Shown here piece after piece: positions 27,344 to 36,420 of a DNA stretch of 64,000 bases. A model generated the notes under the pieces. That model made no database searches, had not been told where the DNA came from, and was given only the letters and a program-made list of their open reading frames with translations. Source of the DNA: DAIDKA01 sp963708865 (lineage in GTDB: Bacteria; Pseudomonadota; Gammaproteobacteria; Steroidobacterales; Steroidobacteraceae); the NCBI GenBank assembly GCA_963708865.1, contig CAVPUC010000008.1:496001-560000 (forward strand). Reading direction: 5' to 3'. The position numbers and the translations under genes were made by a program. How positions within the stretch are numbered: position 1 is the stretch's first letter; each line of letters opens with the position of its first letter.

Positions 27344-28879
27344 TTACTGTGCCTGGCGAAGCCGCTCGAAGTATCGATCGAGCACCTTTACCCGCTCGAG
27401 AAGCGGATAGGTGCGCGCGCCCGGGGTGGCATCGAAGACCATGACCAGCTGATTCTGGTCCGTGAAGGCGGGCCACTGCGGCAGGCCCGGCCCATTGGGG
27501 TCTCCGGTCTTCGCAAAATTCACATCGTAGGAGCTGATCATCTCGGACAAGGCCAGGTCTTCCTTGCGAGGCGTGCCGCGGGTCGCCAGCGTCTGGAAAT
27601 GGTAGGGGACATCGCTGCCATGACCCGAGCCTTCGGCCTGCGGGCCATGGTTGTTGTAGAAATAGCTGAACACCTTGCCCTTGCCGTGCGCTGACTGCTC
27701 CCGGGCCCAGGTCCACATGTTCCAGTCGAACTGGGTGTCGTTGCGCACGTGCCGGGCGGCGCTGAGGGCTTCCGCACCGGTCGCATGCGGGTAGACGCCC
27801 AATGCGGCCTCGGCCTGCTCGCCGAACTGCCCTCTGACCTGTGTTTCGAATTCCGCTGGCGTCACTGACTTGGGGCCGCCGAAGACGAGCGTTTCATCCG
27901 AGGTGTCGCCGAGCAGCAGCGGCGTGTCGTTGAAGCGGCCCTGCTGATAAAGGGTGTACGGATCCGCGGGCAGCACATATCCGTCGGCCACGGGGCGGAA
28001 CGCCAGCCCGCCGCCGGTGGCAGCCTGGATGGCATCCGCGCTCAGGCTGCGAGCCTCGGCGATGCTCTTGACGCCCAGCCGCGAGAGGAACGTGCCACCG
28101 GTTTGCTCTGCGAGCTTAAGTGTCGGGACGGTCATGCCGGACCCTCCCTCCGCAGTGGTCTGCAGCGGCGCGAAGGAGCTGCCGCTCATGGCAATGACGC
28201 GCTGGAACAGTCCCTTGGCGAGCGGGCTTGCCGCCAGAATGCTCGCCGCCCCGGAGCCAGCGGAGTGTCCGAAGACGGTGACGTTGTGTGAATCGCCGCC
28301 AAAGGCGGCGATATTCTTCTGCACCCACTTCAGACCCGCCACCAGGTCCTGGATGCCATAGGTACCCGAGCCGTGTCCGCTCTCGCGACTCAGGTCAGGA
28401 TGGGCCAGGAAGCCATACGGTCCGAGCCGATACGCGAGGCTCACCAGCACCACGCCCTTGCGGGCATAGCCCGAGCCATCATACATGCCGATACTGGTGG
28501 ACCCGCCGACATAGCCGCCGCCGTGAATCCAGACGATGACCGGAAGCCGCTCGCGGGCCGATGATGCCGGCGTCCACACGTTCAGGTACAGGCAATCTTC
28601 GCTGACCGGGGCGGTGTTGCCCTGCGAATTCGGCGCCTGCATGCAGGCGTGCGCAAAGGCATCGGCGCCCTTGACCCCTCGCCAGGGCCGCACCGGCGCC
28701 GGCGCCTTCCAGCGCAATGCGCCGACCGGTGGCGCGGCAAATGGAATGCCCTTGAATATCGACAGGCCGCTCTCGGCCGTGCCGCTGACCTCGCCGCCCG
28801 TGACGCGGGCCCGGCTAATCTGTGCGTCGGCCACCTGAACGCACATTGCGGCCACGATCACCCATAGAAAGCTGCGCAT
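27344..28879 (-). CDS. Secreted type B carboxylesterase
   Basis: 511 residues with a signal peptide (cleavage near VADA-QI). Family motifs: GIPFAAPPVGALRWKAP, SEDCLYLNVWTP, IVWIHGGGYVGGS (oxyanion hole) and FGHSAGSGAAS with nucleophile Ser206. The nucleophile elbow is GHSAG in place of the usual GESAG. The acid is probably Glu in GDTSDETLVFGG and the base His in GSGHGSDVPYHF. Hydrolyses carboxylic esters; natural substrate unknown. Normal length. Confidence 0.92.
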   Translation of the reverse strand: MRSFLWVIVAAMCVQVADAQISRARVTGGEVSGTAESGLSIFKGIPFAAPPVGALRWKAPAPVRPWRGVKGADAFAHACMQAPNSQGNTAPVSEDCLYLNVWTPASSARERLPVIVWIHGGGYVGGSTSIGMYDGSGYARKGVVLVSLAYRLGPYGFLAHPDLSRESGHGSGTYGIQDLVAGLKWVQKNIAAFGGDSHNVTVFGHSAGSGAASILAASPLAKGLFQRVIAMSGSSFAPLQTTAEGGSGMTVPTLKLAEQTGGTFLSRLGVKSIAEARSLSADAIQAATGGGLAFRPVADGYVLPADPYTLYQQGRFNDTPLLLGDTSDETLVFGGPKSVTPAEFETQVRGQFGEQAEAALGVYPHATGAEALSAARHVRNDTQFDWNMWTWAREQSAHGKGKVFSYFYNNHGPQAEGSGHGSDVPYHFQTLATRGTPRKEDLALSEMISSYDVNFAKTGDPNGPGLPQWPAFTDQNQLVMVFDATPGARTYPLLERVKVLDRYFERLRQAQ

Positions 28880-29014
28880 ATATCCCCCCTCCCGTCATTG
28901 CCGCCCTGCACAAGATTCTACACCGGAGTTGATGTTCCCGGCGCGGCAGCCACGGACTTGCTTTGTCAACGACTCTGGCGACATCCTAGGCGCCGGTGCA
29001 GGGGGAGTGCCAAC

Positions 29015-30229
29015 ATGAAATACGCGGTGTGGCTTGTGCGGCTTTGGTATGCGGCCTGGATGATTCCAGCCGGCCTCGAGCACTTCGTTCACATTTTCCC
29101 GCAGCCCGGGTACTACACCACCCGCCCCCTCGCTCACGAGATGCTGTTTGCCCTGCTTCACAGCCATCTGTTCGACGTTGTCAAGGCCGTGGAACTGATC
29201 ACCGGGATCGCCGTCCTGCTGGGTTTGTTTACCCCGCTCATGCTTCTGGTGTGCATGCCGGTCGCCTTCTGCGTGTTCTGGTGGGACGCGCCGCTGTCGA
29301 TGTGGAACTTTGGCAGTGTCATGGCTGGCGGAAGGGTGCTGGCCAGCGATGTGCTCCTGTGCGTGGCTTTCATCGGCTGCTATCGCGCGATGTTCACGCT
29401 GCGCCCCAAGCCGCAGGCCATGCCGCAGCTGGTACTGCTCGGTCGCACGATTTTCGGCGCCTGGATGTTGATCAACGGCGCCAACTACCTGTTCTTCTCG
29501 CTGTGGCCGGTGCCAATGGGCCATGCGCCGCTGTCGGTGGAACTGATGGGCGCCTTCGTGCATTCGGGATTGTTGACGGTTGCCATGCTGATCCAACTGG
29601 TCACCGGAGCGCTGCTCCTCACCGGTCTGTTCGCGCCGGCGGCGCTGTGCGTGGTGATGCCGACCTCAGCCTGTGCACTGTACTGGGCGCTGCTTGAGCA
29701 TCAGCCACTGCCATTACTGCTGGCCCTGCTCGCCTTTGCCCTGAACGGCCTGCTGATGCTGGCCTACCTCGGCTACTACCAAGGAGCGCTGCAGCGTAGC
29801 CCATTGACGCTGGGCGAATCGGGGCAGGCCATGACCTGGGATGAGCTGTTCGTGCACACGAAAGGCCGTACCTCGCGCGAGCATTTCATTGCCGCAGTCG
29901 TTCCGCTCGCGATCGTGGTCTGGTGGTACGCACAGGCGAGTCCGAACGTGTACCCGCAGTGGAGCCTCTTGGTGCTGCTGTTCCCCGCCAGCGTCCTACT
30001 GGCCCGCCGACTGCACGATATGGGGCACAGCGGATGGCTGCTGCTCGTCCCGGCAGTGCTGACGGTTGCAGCCATGGCAATCTGGGACCATCGGTTGGAC
30101 TTGGGCGCCCAGCCCAATTTTGCCGTGCCGCTCGGCGCACTCATCGTCTTCGTCGGATTTGCCGTATGGGGCTGCATTGGCAAGGGCACAGCGGAATCCA
30201 ATGCCTTCGGGCCGCCGGCGATGGCGTAG
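29015..30229 (+). CDS. Polytopic membrane protein: duplicated DoxX-like region fused to DUF805
   Basis: 404 residues from ATG 29015 (MKYAVWLVRLWYAAWM), with GGGGGAG upstream. The first ~270 residues are two tandem four-helix DoxX/DoxD-like units (each with a GL(F/L)TP or GLFAPA turn). The last ~125 residues match DUF805: RTSREHFIAAVVPLA and LARRLHDMGHSGWLLLVP, the latter diagnostic. Inner membrane. DUF805 has no established function, and the fusion with two DoxX-like units is not one I know. Confidence 0.8.
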   Translation: MKYAVWLVRLWYAAWMIPAGLEHFVHIFPQPGYYTTRPLAHEMLFALLHSHLFDVVKAVELITGIAVLLGLFTPLMLLVCMPVAFCVFWWDAPLSMWNFGSVMAGGRVLASDVLLCVAFIGCYRAMFTLRPKPQAMPQLVLLGRTIFGAWMLINGANYLFFSLWPVPMGHAPLSVELMGAFVHSGLLTVAMLIQLVTGALLLTGLFAPAALCVVMPTSACALYWALLEHQPLPLLLALLAFALNGLLMLAYLGYYQGALQRSPLTLGESGQAMTWDELFVHTKGRTSREHFIAAVVPLAIVVWWYAQASPNVYPQWSLLVLLFPASVLLARRLHDMGHSGWLLLVPAVLTVAAMAIWDHRLDLGAQPNFAVPLGALIVFVGFAVWGCIGKGTAESNAFGPPAMA

Positions 30230-30278
30230 TCCCCACGGTCCGTTGGCAGAATAATGGCCGCCTCGTGGATTGGAACAC

Positions 30279-30713
30279 ATGGCGGTCAAACGGCTGGACA
30301 ACGTCGGAATCGTCGTCGCGGACCTTGAAGCGGCCATCGCTTTCTTTCGCGAGCTAGGACTGGATCTCGATGGCCGAGCCACGATCGAAGGTGAATGGGC
30401 CCGACGTGCCACGGGCCTCGGCGATCAGCGCGTCGAGTTTGCCATGATGCGCACGCCGGACGGCCACGGCCGCCTCGAGCTGTCCCGGTTTCTCACACCG
30501 CCTGCCGTCGCGGATCACCGCAACGCTCCCGTGAACGCGCTAGGCTACCTACGCGTCATGTTCACCGTGGACGACATCGAGAGACACCCAGAGGCTGCGC
30601 AAGCGTGGCGCCCAGCTCGTCGGCGAAGTGGTTCGTATAAAGACGTGTACCGACCCTGCTCCATCCGCGGCCCTGAAGGTCTGCTGATCGGGCTAGCCCG
30701 GCGACTCAAATGA
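30279..30713 (+). CDS. Glyoxalase/VOC-family protein with an internal out-of-frame patch
   Basis: 144 residues from ATG 30279 (MAVKRLDNVGIVVADLEAAI). A single VOC unit: betaalphabeta-beta-beta folds with FFRELGL, LELSRFLTP, LRVMFTVDDIE and the C-terminal GPEGLLIGLA. Between about 30584 and 30635 the annotated frame gives HPEAAQAWRPARRRSGS, whereas the +1 frame gives QRLRKRGAQLVGEVVR, exactly what this family has there; the original frame then resumes with YKDVYR. So two compensating indels (real or artefactual) scramble about 17 residues. Metal-dependent dioxygenase or lyase superfamily; reaction unknown. Confidence 0.75.
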   Translation: MAVKRLDNVGIVVADLEAAIAFFRELGLDLDGRATIEGEWARRATGLGDQRVEFAMMRTPDGHGRLELSRFLTPPAVADHRNAPVNALGYLRVMFTVDDIERHPEAAQAWRPARRRSGSYKDVYRPCSIRGPEGLLIGLARRLK

Positions 30714-30739
30714 GGCCGATGGCGTAATCGTTCAGTCGA

Positions 30740-31168
30740 TTACTGTCCGGATCCCTTGGGAGCGCCGGTCGGAGCGAGCGACCGAAATCCGACTTCGAGC
30801 CCCTTCTGTGTCTTGAACCACACAATGAATCCACCGTCTTTGCCATCACGGCGCGGCGCAATGAGCAGCTGAATGTGGTCGCCGGGTTGCACCGCGCCTT
30901 TGACATACCCGGCGCGGTAAAAGTTACTGGCACTGTGGCCTTCGAAATCGATATCCCGCGTGCCCTGGGCGTCGGCCAGGGTAACCAGCGCGTGCGTATG
31001 CGGATTCATGACTTCAAATGTCTTGACGGTCCCTTCTATTGTTTTGGTCTTCGCAAAGTCAAAGGGAGCAGCCGAGTGGTGGGCCTGCGCGAATTGACTG
31101 AGGATCAGTGCGGTGGTTGCGAGCACGATTTGGCCGAACCCGGCAAACCGCTGGATGTTGGATTTCAT
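30740..31168 (-). CDS. DUF6152 family secreted protein
   Basis: 142 residues. Signal peptide ends at QFAQA, directly followed by HHSAAPFDFAKTKTIEGTVK, the DUF6152 signature, then FEVMNPHTHALVTLAD and a beta-rich C-terminus. The conserved His pairs after the cleavage site suggest metal binding (inference). The ATG overlaps the stop of the upstream gene by ATGA, so it is the last gene of a leftward operon of secreted proteins. Confidence 0.85.
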   Translation of the reverse strand: MKSNIQRFAGFGQIVLATTALILSQFAQAHHSAAPFDFAKTKTIEGTVKTFEVMNPHTHALVTLADAQGTRDIDFEGHSASNFYRAGYVKGAVQPGDHIQLLIAPRRDGKDGGFIVWFKTQKGLEVGFRSLAPTGAPKGSGQ

Positions 31169-31989
31169 TTCTGCGTCTCCTCCCAGGCCTTATAGACATC
31201 ACTCATTTTTGCGTCTGCCGGCTTACCGGCATGAAGCTGTTCTCGGCGTGCTTTGATTAGGTTCAACCAGAACTCATCGGGACAGCGGTAGGTGAACAGA
31301 TATCCATCGGGTACAAAGCCAAACTTCCTCTCCACCGTGACCGGCGCCGTGTAGTACACGGGATCCGTCATGCTCATGGAGTAGCTCATGTACTTGGCTC
31401 CCTTGGCGTCGGTTCCGAGCCCGAACCTTTCAGTGATGTGGGCTTGATCGCTGTGGGGATGAGATTGGTCCTCACCATCCAGCAGATTATCCGTCTCCAC
31501 CACCAGCGTCTTGCCTTCCCAATGCCCGACGGAGTAACCCTGTCGACTCGGAATCCGCTTCTCCTCGGGAACGCCCCGCTTGCCCAGGAAAACCCTGCGA
31601 GTCTCCCCTTCCACTTCATAAATAATGGTCAGCTGGTCCCCTTTCTGAATGAACTCAAGGGGATAGCCGCCGGCCGACTCCATCATCATGGGCATGCCGT
31701 AGTCGACGCAATAGGCTGCGGCGTTGGCCCGCTCGGGGCCCAGCAGCTGCTTGTATTCGTCGTTACGTCGCTTGCCCTCCGGCGTGAAGGGCAGCGGTGC
31801 CATGGAGCGACGGTTACCGCCGCCTGGAGGTGCCTTGGCACCCGGCTCGACATAGGTGCTCCAAACGCCGGTAAAGTCCGGAACCGTCGTGGCGGCCCGC
31901 GCGGTAACCCCTAGCAGGGCGATTGTGCAACCGGCCAGTGCCACCGCCCAGCGGCTCGGCAATTGAAATTGCGGCGATCGACGTATCAT
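31165..31989 (-). CDS. Secreted protein of unknown function, partner of DUF6152
   Basis: 274 residues from ATG 31989 (MIRRSPQFQLPSRWAVALAG), preceding a signal peptide ending ARA-AT. The mature part starts PDFTGVWSTYVEPG and has a conserved middle (SVGHWEGKTLVVETDNL, HITERFGLG). I recognise this as the hypothetical family often encoded beside DUF6152 genes in Steroidobacter-like and Sphingomonas-like genomes. Beta-rich, periplasmic. Function not known. Confidence 0.75.
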   Translation of the reverse strand: MIRRSPQFQLPSRWAVALAGCTIALLGVTARAATTVPDFTGVWSTYVEPGAKAPPGGGNRRSMAPLPFTPEGKRRNDEYKQLLGPERANAAAYCVDYGMPMMMESAGGYPLEFIQKGDQLTIIYEVEGETRRVFLGKRGVPEEKRIPSRQGYSVGHWEGKTLVVETDNLLDGEDQSHPHSDQAHITERFGLGTDAKGAKYMSYSMSMTDPVYYTAPVTVERKFGFVPDGYLFTYRCPDEFWLNLIKARREQLHAGKPADAKMSDVYKAWEETQK

Positions 31990-32023
31990 TAGCGTTTGTC
32001 CCTTTTTTCCAGAATAAACCGCG

Positions 32024-32956
32024 TCAGGTGCGCGGGCCGCTTGCGCCGCCAGCCGGGCGGGGCGCATTCGGGTCCGCGGCACCGCGGACGATGCCGCCAT
32101 CATCATTGGCCTGCGGCCCGGGGATCGGCGTCAGGGTGTGTACCGCGCGGATCCTGCCGTCGATATAGCGGAAGGTATGGCTGTCCGGCGACTCGGCGCG
32201 GCCGCCGAACCTGCAGAACACATTGATGGCGCCGAGCTCCTCGTCAATCACGTAGTCGCGATGGGTGATGTAGAGCACGCCCGCCGGGATGCCGACCTCG
32301 CAGCTCGCATGCGGATCGCCCTTGGCATTGGTATAGGCGCCTCCCTCGAGCCGCGCGCAGGGGGTGCCCCAGGGGATGTCGGTAAACTTGTCGGCGAAGG
32401 CGTCCAGATAGGCATTGGCACCGCGGATCATCTCCTTGGGCTCGGTCAGCTGGTACTTGTACAGCGGCGACCAATCCTCCTTGGTCGTATATTTGAGGTA
32501 CGAGTTGGCATTGAACAGCCACTGGCCCTGCTTGGTGACCAGGCTGTCGATGCGGATGATCTTGCCATTGTGCGCATAGAGCCGCGTGCCGATGACGTAG
32601 GGCACAGGTCCAGTCACGACGACCTCGGTGAAAGTCTTGCAGCGCTTGTCATCGTGCAAGCTCATCGCATGCGCGACCTTGAGCGGTTTCGCCCACATGC
32701 CCGCGCCGGGGTCCACGTCCTTGCCGTTCTCGAGATAGTGGGCCTTGGGATCCATCGGCAGGTCCGCGAGGCTGCCCTTGCCCTGCGCCTCGACATAGGC
32801 ATCGGTGAGGTGCTTGAGCTCATCGCGGGTGCAGCTGGGATGATCTGCCAGCGGCGCATAGGGATTGGGCGGCGGACCGGCAGCGCCCCCCTGCTGCGCG
32901 AGGCCAGTCGTGGCGGCGCCGGCTAGCAGCACGGCGAAAAGTGCTTTCCTCATCAT
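32024..32956 (-). CDS. Secreted NTF2/DUF8021-like protein (paralogue 1)
   Basis: 310 residues, signal peptide MMRKALFAVLLAGAATTGLAQ. Two halves: an N-terminal helical/beta region (CTRDELKHLTDAYVEAQGKG) and a C-terminal half, CARLEGGAYTN, CEVGIP, YVIDEELGAINVFCRFGG, then SHTFRYIDGRIRAVHTLT. The layout resembles SnoaL/NTF2-like DUF8021 proteins, but I am not certain of the family name. Shares layout with the next gene upstream, so probably an old duplication. The tail after PGPQ is Pro/Gly-rich. Confidence 0.7.
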   Translation of the reverse strand: MMRKALFAVLLAGAATTGLAQQGGAAGPPPNPYAPLADHPSCTRDELKHLTDAYVEAQGKGSLADLPMDPKAHYLENGKDVDPGAGMWAKPLKVAHAMSLHDDKRCKTFTEVVVTGPVPYVIGTRLYAHNGKIIRIDSLVTKQGQWLFNANSYLKYTTKEDWSPLYKYQLTEPKEMIRGANAYLDAFADKFTDIPWGTPCARLEGGAYTNAKGDPHASCEVGIPAGVLYITHRDYVIDEELGAINVFCRFGGRAESPDSHTFRYIDGRIRAVHTLTPIPGPQANDDGGIVRGAADPNAPRPAGGASGPRT

Positions 32957-32994
32957 GTCTTTGCCCCCTTGTCTCTTGTTTTCCAGTGCGCAGG

Positions 32995-34020
32995 TCAGCG
33001 GACGTCCTGAATGTCCTCAGACATCGCCTGCTCATATGTGGACCACCCCGACGGCGTGCCGAAGGGCGCCTTCTGGAACATGGCCTCGATGCGGCGGATC
33101 TTGCCCTTCTCGATCTTGAACAGCTCACCCAGCTGCCAGGTCCAGTTGATATTGTGATGATCGAAGAAAGCGAAGGCGAAGACGATGCCGCGCTCGCGGT
33201 CCACCGCGACGAAGCGGCGGTCGCGGATGCGGCTCACGACGCCCTTGAGGCTCTTCTCGAACTGCTCCTTGCAGCCCTGACGGTTGGGCGCGGCAGGATC
33301 CTTGGGGCCTGCCGTGATCATGCCGTTCTCATGGCGCAGACAATCGTCCGTAAACGGGTAGTAGCCCTTGCCGTCATTGGGGGCCATGCCGGTGAAATAG
33401 TAGTTGGCGGTGCGGATCAGGTCTGCACGGCTCATGCGCTCGGCCGGCGGGATCACCTCGGCAAAGATCGGGTGCGGCGCACCATTCGCCTCGACCGCCT
33501 CGCCTGTCGGCGGGAAACGCGGCGCCGCCGCCGCCGTGGCGGCGCCGAGCTGCACATCGGGGCGAATGGAAAGCTGCTCGATTTCGGTGATCTTGCCCTT
33601 GCGAATCTTCAGGCGCAGCACCAGGCCCACGATGGTCGGCTTGGCGGGTCCCTGCGTCGTGGCGCGGCCAGCGATCTGCACGGTGCCGAAGAAGGCGATC
33701 TGCTGTGTCTCGATGTCCGGCACGTAGAATTTGTAGTTGCCGATGCCGGTCATGTCGAACCACAGGCCCTCGCCGCCCAGCGGCAGGTGAATGCCGTTCT
33801 CGGTGAACTTGACCTCGCGCGCGAACAGCGCCGGATCGACGTTGTGCGCCTTCATGGCTTCGAGATAGTTGTTCACCCAGCCTTCCAGGCAGGTGCGCTG
33901 ACACGGATTAGCCATCGGGTCGGGCGGCGCGGCCGCCGATTGCGCCGATGCGGGTGCCGTCATCAATGTGGTGGCAGCCAGCGTGGCGGCGGCCAAAACC
34001 GACCGGATGAAACGCTTCAT
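32995..34020 (-). CDS. Secreted NTF2/DUF8021-like protein (paralogue 2)
   Basis: 341 residues from ATG 34020 (MKRFIRSVLAAATLAATTLM), signal peptide cleaved near ASA-QS. Like the downstream paralogue it begins with a Cys pair and a helix (CQRTCLEGWVNNYLEAMKAHN), and the C-terminal half ends VSRIRDRRFVAVDRERGIV then FKIEKGKIRRIEAMFQKAP, the NTF2-like closing strand. First gene of the four-gene leftward set ending with DUF6152. Substrate unknown. Confidence 0.7.
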   Translation of the reverse strand: MKRFIRSVLAAATLAATTLMTAPASAQSAAAPPDPMANPCQRTCLEGWVNNYLEAMKAHNVDPALFAREVKFTENGIHLPLGGEGLWFDMTGIGNYKFYVPDIETQQIAFFGTVQIAGRATTQGPAKPTIVGLVLRLKIRKGKITEIEQLSIRPDVQLGAATAAAAPRFPPTGEAVEANGAPHPIFAEVIPPAERMSRADLIRTANYYFTGMAPNDGKGYYPFTDDCLRHENGMITAGPKDPAAPNRQGCKEQFEKSLKGVVSRIRDRRFVAVDRERGIVFAFAFFDHHNINWTWQLGELFKIEKGKIRRIEAMFQKAPFGTPSGWSTYEQAMSEDIQDVR

Positions 34021-34222
34021 AACCTCTCCCCTCCGAAGCAATGAGTTGTCCGGCTTGTTGCCGCCGGATCGCTGTGCGCATTATCAGGCAAAGCTGGCGA
34101 CCACTCCACCTCTACCGTTACCGCCAGACTCAAAGCGGCACGTGCCGACGGTAAACCCGGGCGGACGAGCGCCCACGCGCCGGGTGCATAATACGGAACC
34201 GCGTGCGCGGGAAGGAGCGAGC

Positions 34223-34642
34223 GTGAACCGCAAGAATCTGATCGAGCTGATGGTGGCGCTGGCCGCGACCGCCGCGCTGTGCGGGCAGGCGAGCGCCGCC
34301 ACGCCACCGACCACCGGCGACACCGGGCAGGAGGGTGCCAGAGAGCTGGACGTGGCCCGCAATGCCTGGACGCAATGCGTCCAAGCCGCGATACCGAAGC
34401 TGGATCATCCTGAATCCACCTCGGACGCGGTGGCGCGCGCCGCCATGAATAGCTGCTCAGACCGGTACGCGGACCTGGTGCGGGCCGTGTCGCGCACGGT
34501 AGGGGGACGTTGCGGGCAGGACTCGGATTGCACCCGCAACGCCCTGGCGCAAGCCGAGCGCGAGGCCGCCAAGGCCGCCACCGACGAGGTCGTGACCGCG
34601 AGGATACGGGTGGCGGGCGCGCAGGTCCTCATCTGTCAGTAA
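34223..34642 (+). CDS. Small secreted protein of unknown function
   Basis: 139 residues from GTG 34223, chosen because GAAGGAG lies 6 bp upstream and the product then begins with a signal peptide (MNRKNLIELMVALAATAALC ... ASA). The mature protein is mostly helical with Cys residues spaced as in secreted disulphide proteins (WTQCVQAAI, MNSCSDRY, GGRCGQDSDCTRN, VLICQ). No family recognised. Confidence 0.65.
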   Translation: MNRKNLIELMVALAATAALCGQASAATPPTTGDTGQEGARELDVARNAWTQCVQAAIPKLDHPESTSDAVARAAMNSCSDRYADLVRAVSRTVGGRCGQDSDCTRNALAQAEREAAKAATDEVVTARIRVAGAQVLICQ

Positions 34643-34803
34643 GACGCCTTCAGGACTTTTGCCCCACGCTCGCGCCCACGGTGACAAGAAGCTCGTCCAA
34701 CGCTCGACGCTACCCTTGCGGCAATGCAGGGCGGGATGCCCGCGCACGTTCGCGCAAACCATGACAAAACGTGGCCGGGGCTCATGACGCACGGGGTGGG
34801 ACG

Positions 34804-35364
34804 ATGAAGGTGCCTTACGCTGAAAAGTGGCAGAAGGAGACCAACGAGCTGAGGAAGATCGCACTCGCCTGCGGCCTGGCCGAAGAGGTGAAATGGGGCA
34901 AGCCGTGCTTCACCTACCAGAAAAGGAATGTGGCGATCATCATCCCGCTCAAGGAGGTGTGCGCGTTCTCATTCTTCAAAGGCGCATTGCTCAAGGACCC
35001 GACGCATATTCTCCAAAGGATCGGCGAGCATACCCAGGCGGGCCGCTGGATTCGATTCGCCTCTTCCAAGGAGATCTCGGCACTGCAGCCGACCCTCAAG
35101 CAATACGTCGATGAAGCCATCCAGGTCGAGAAGTCGGGAAGGAAGGTGCCCCTCAAGAAAGCTTCGGAGTATGTGATTCCGCAGGAGCTGCAAGCCACAC
35201 TGAAAGCATCTCAAAAACTGATGGCGGCGTTCGAAGCCCTGACGCCCGGCCGCAGAAGGTCGTACATCTTTCATGTCTCGGGCGCGAAGCAGCCCAAGAC
35301 GCGGGCGGCGCGGGCGCAGAAGTGTGTGCCAAAGATCTTAAGCGGCCGCGGATTCAACGAGTAA
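34804..35364 (+). CDS. YdeI/OmpD-associated (DUF1801-type) protein
   Basis: 186 residues from ATG 34804 (MKVPYAEKWQKETNELRKIA). DUF1801-like domain: LAEEVKWGKPCFTYQKRNVAIIIP and VCAFSFFKGALLKDP. The C-terminal YdeI motif is RRSYIFHVSGAKQPKTRAAR followed by a CxPKIL segment. Cytoplasmic, function unknown; E. coli YdeI-type proteins have been linked to stress resistance. Complete and intact. Confidence 0.85.
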   Translation: MKVPYAEKWQKETNELRKIALACGLAEEVKWGKPCFTYQKRNVAIIIPLKEVCAFSFFKGALLKDPTHILQRIGEHTQAGRWIRFASSKEISALQPTLKQYVDEAIQVEKSGRKVPLKKASEYVIPQELQATLKASQKLMAAFEALTPGRRRSYIFHVSGAKQPKTRAARAQKCVPKILSGRGFNE

Positions 35365-35389
35365 TGATCATTGAGGGCCAGCATCGACC

Positions 35390-36238
35390 ATGCGTACCGC
35401 AACCCGCCGCTCTTCCTTAGCGCTGATTCCCCTCGCCGTCGCGTGGCTCTACGGGCCAGGCGGAGCGGCCTGCGCGGACCCATCGCAGCCGCTCCCAGGC
35501 GCGCCGATCGAGCGTGCCGACCAGCCGATGGCCCGGAGCGACGCGAACTCGCTCAAAGCCCATGAACAACTCATGGCCAAGCGCACGCAGGGCAAGATTG
35601 ATGTGTACTTCATGGGCGATTCGATCACGCGGCGCTGGGGCGCGAGCGATCGGCAGTACGCTGACCTCTTCAGCAATTGGAACGAGAACTTCAAAGGTTG
35701 GAATGCCGCCGACTTTGGCTGGGGCGCGGACAAGACCCAGAACATGCTCTGGCGCCTGGAGCAAGGCGAACTGGATGGCGTGAATCCCAAGGTCATCGTG
35801 CTCATGGCCGGCACCAATAATATCGGTAACCGTTCACCCGCCGGCGATGCGGACGCTCGCGCTGCCGAGACGGTTCGCGGCGTCGCAGCCGTGCTCAAGG
35901 CGCTGTGCACCCGCGCGCCGCAGGCGACGGTCGTGCTCATGGGCATCACGCCGCGCAACGATAACATCCAGGTGATGCCGATCATCGATGCGGCCGATCG
36001 GGGCATCGCAAAGTTGGCCGACGGCCATCGGATTCGCTACCTCAACATCAATGCGCGACTGGCTGACTCGCACGGGGTGCTGCTGCCGGGAATGACCAAG
36101 GACGGGCTGCATCTCACCGCGAAAGGCTACCAACTGTGGGCCGACGCCCTCAAACCGATACTGCTCGAACGGTTGGGCCCGAAGGCACAGGAGGATCAGG
36201 CGCCACCGCCGACCGGTGATCCCTCGGCGGCGAACTAG
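35390..36238 (+). CDS. Secreted SGNH/GDSL hydrolase (PAF-acetylhydrolase-like)
   Basis: 282 residues with a Sec signal peptide (about 1-30). SGNH blocks: VYFMGDSITRRW (Ser nucleophile), FGWGADKTQN (Gly), VLMAGTNNIG (Asn) and DGLHLTAKGYQLW (Asp/His). Similar to the platelet-activating-factor acetylhydrolase beta/gamma-like SGNH family that removes acetyl groups from carbohydrates or lipids. The C-terminus is Pro-rich. Confidence 0.9.
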   Translation: MRTATRRSSLALIPLAVAWLYGPGGAACADPSQPLPGAPIERADQPMARSDANSLKAHEQLMAKRTQGKIDVYFMGDSITRRWGASDRQYADLFSNWNENFKGWNAADFGWGADKTQNMLWRLEQGELDGVNPKVIVLMAGTNNIGNRSPAGDADARAAETVRGVAAVLKALCTRAPQATVVLMGITPRNDNIQVMPIIDAADRGIAKLADGHRIRYLNINARLADSHGVLLPGMTKDGLHLTAKGYQLWADALKPILLERLGPKAQEDQAPPPTGDPSAAN

Positions 36239-36420
36239 CCGGCAGCAGCCCTGGGCGCCGATACCGCGCCCCAAAAGCGGCTTCACCTTATCCTTGGGTA
36301 GGCCGCATCTTAAAATTGCCACTTGCTCGCAGGGGCCATTGGCCTGTCGGCAAGTGCGCCCATTCGACCGCGTGCGCAATTGTGCCTACAGTAGCGCTTT
36401 TGGACAGCAGGGGTTACGGC

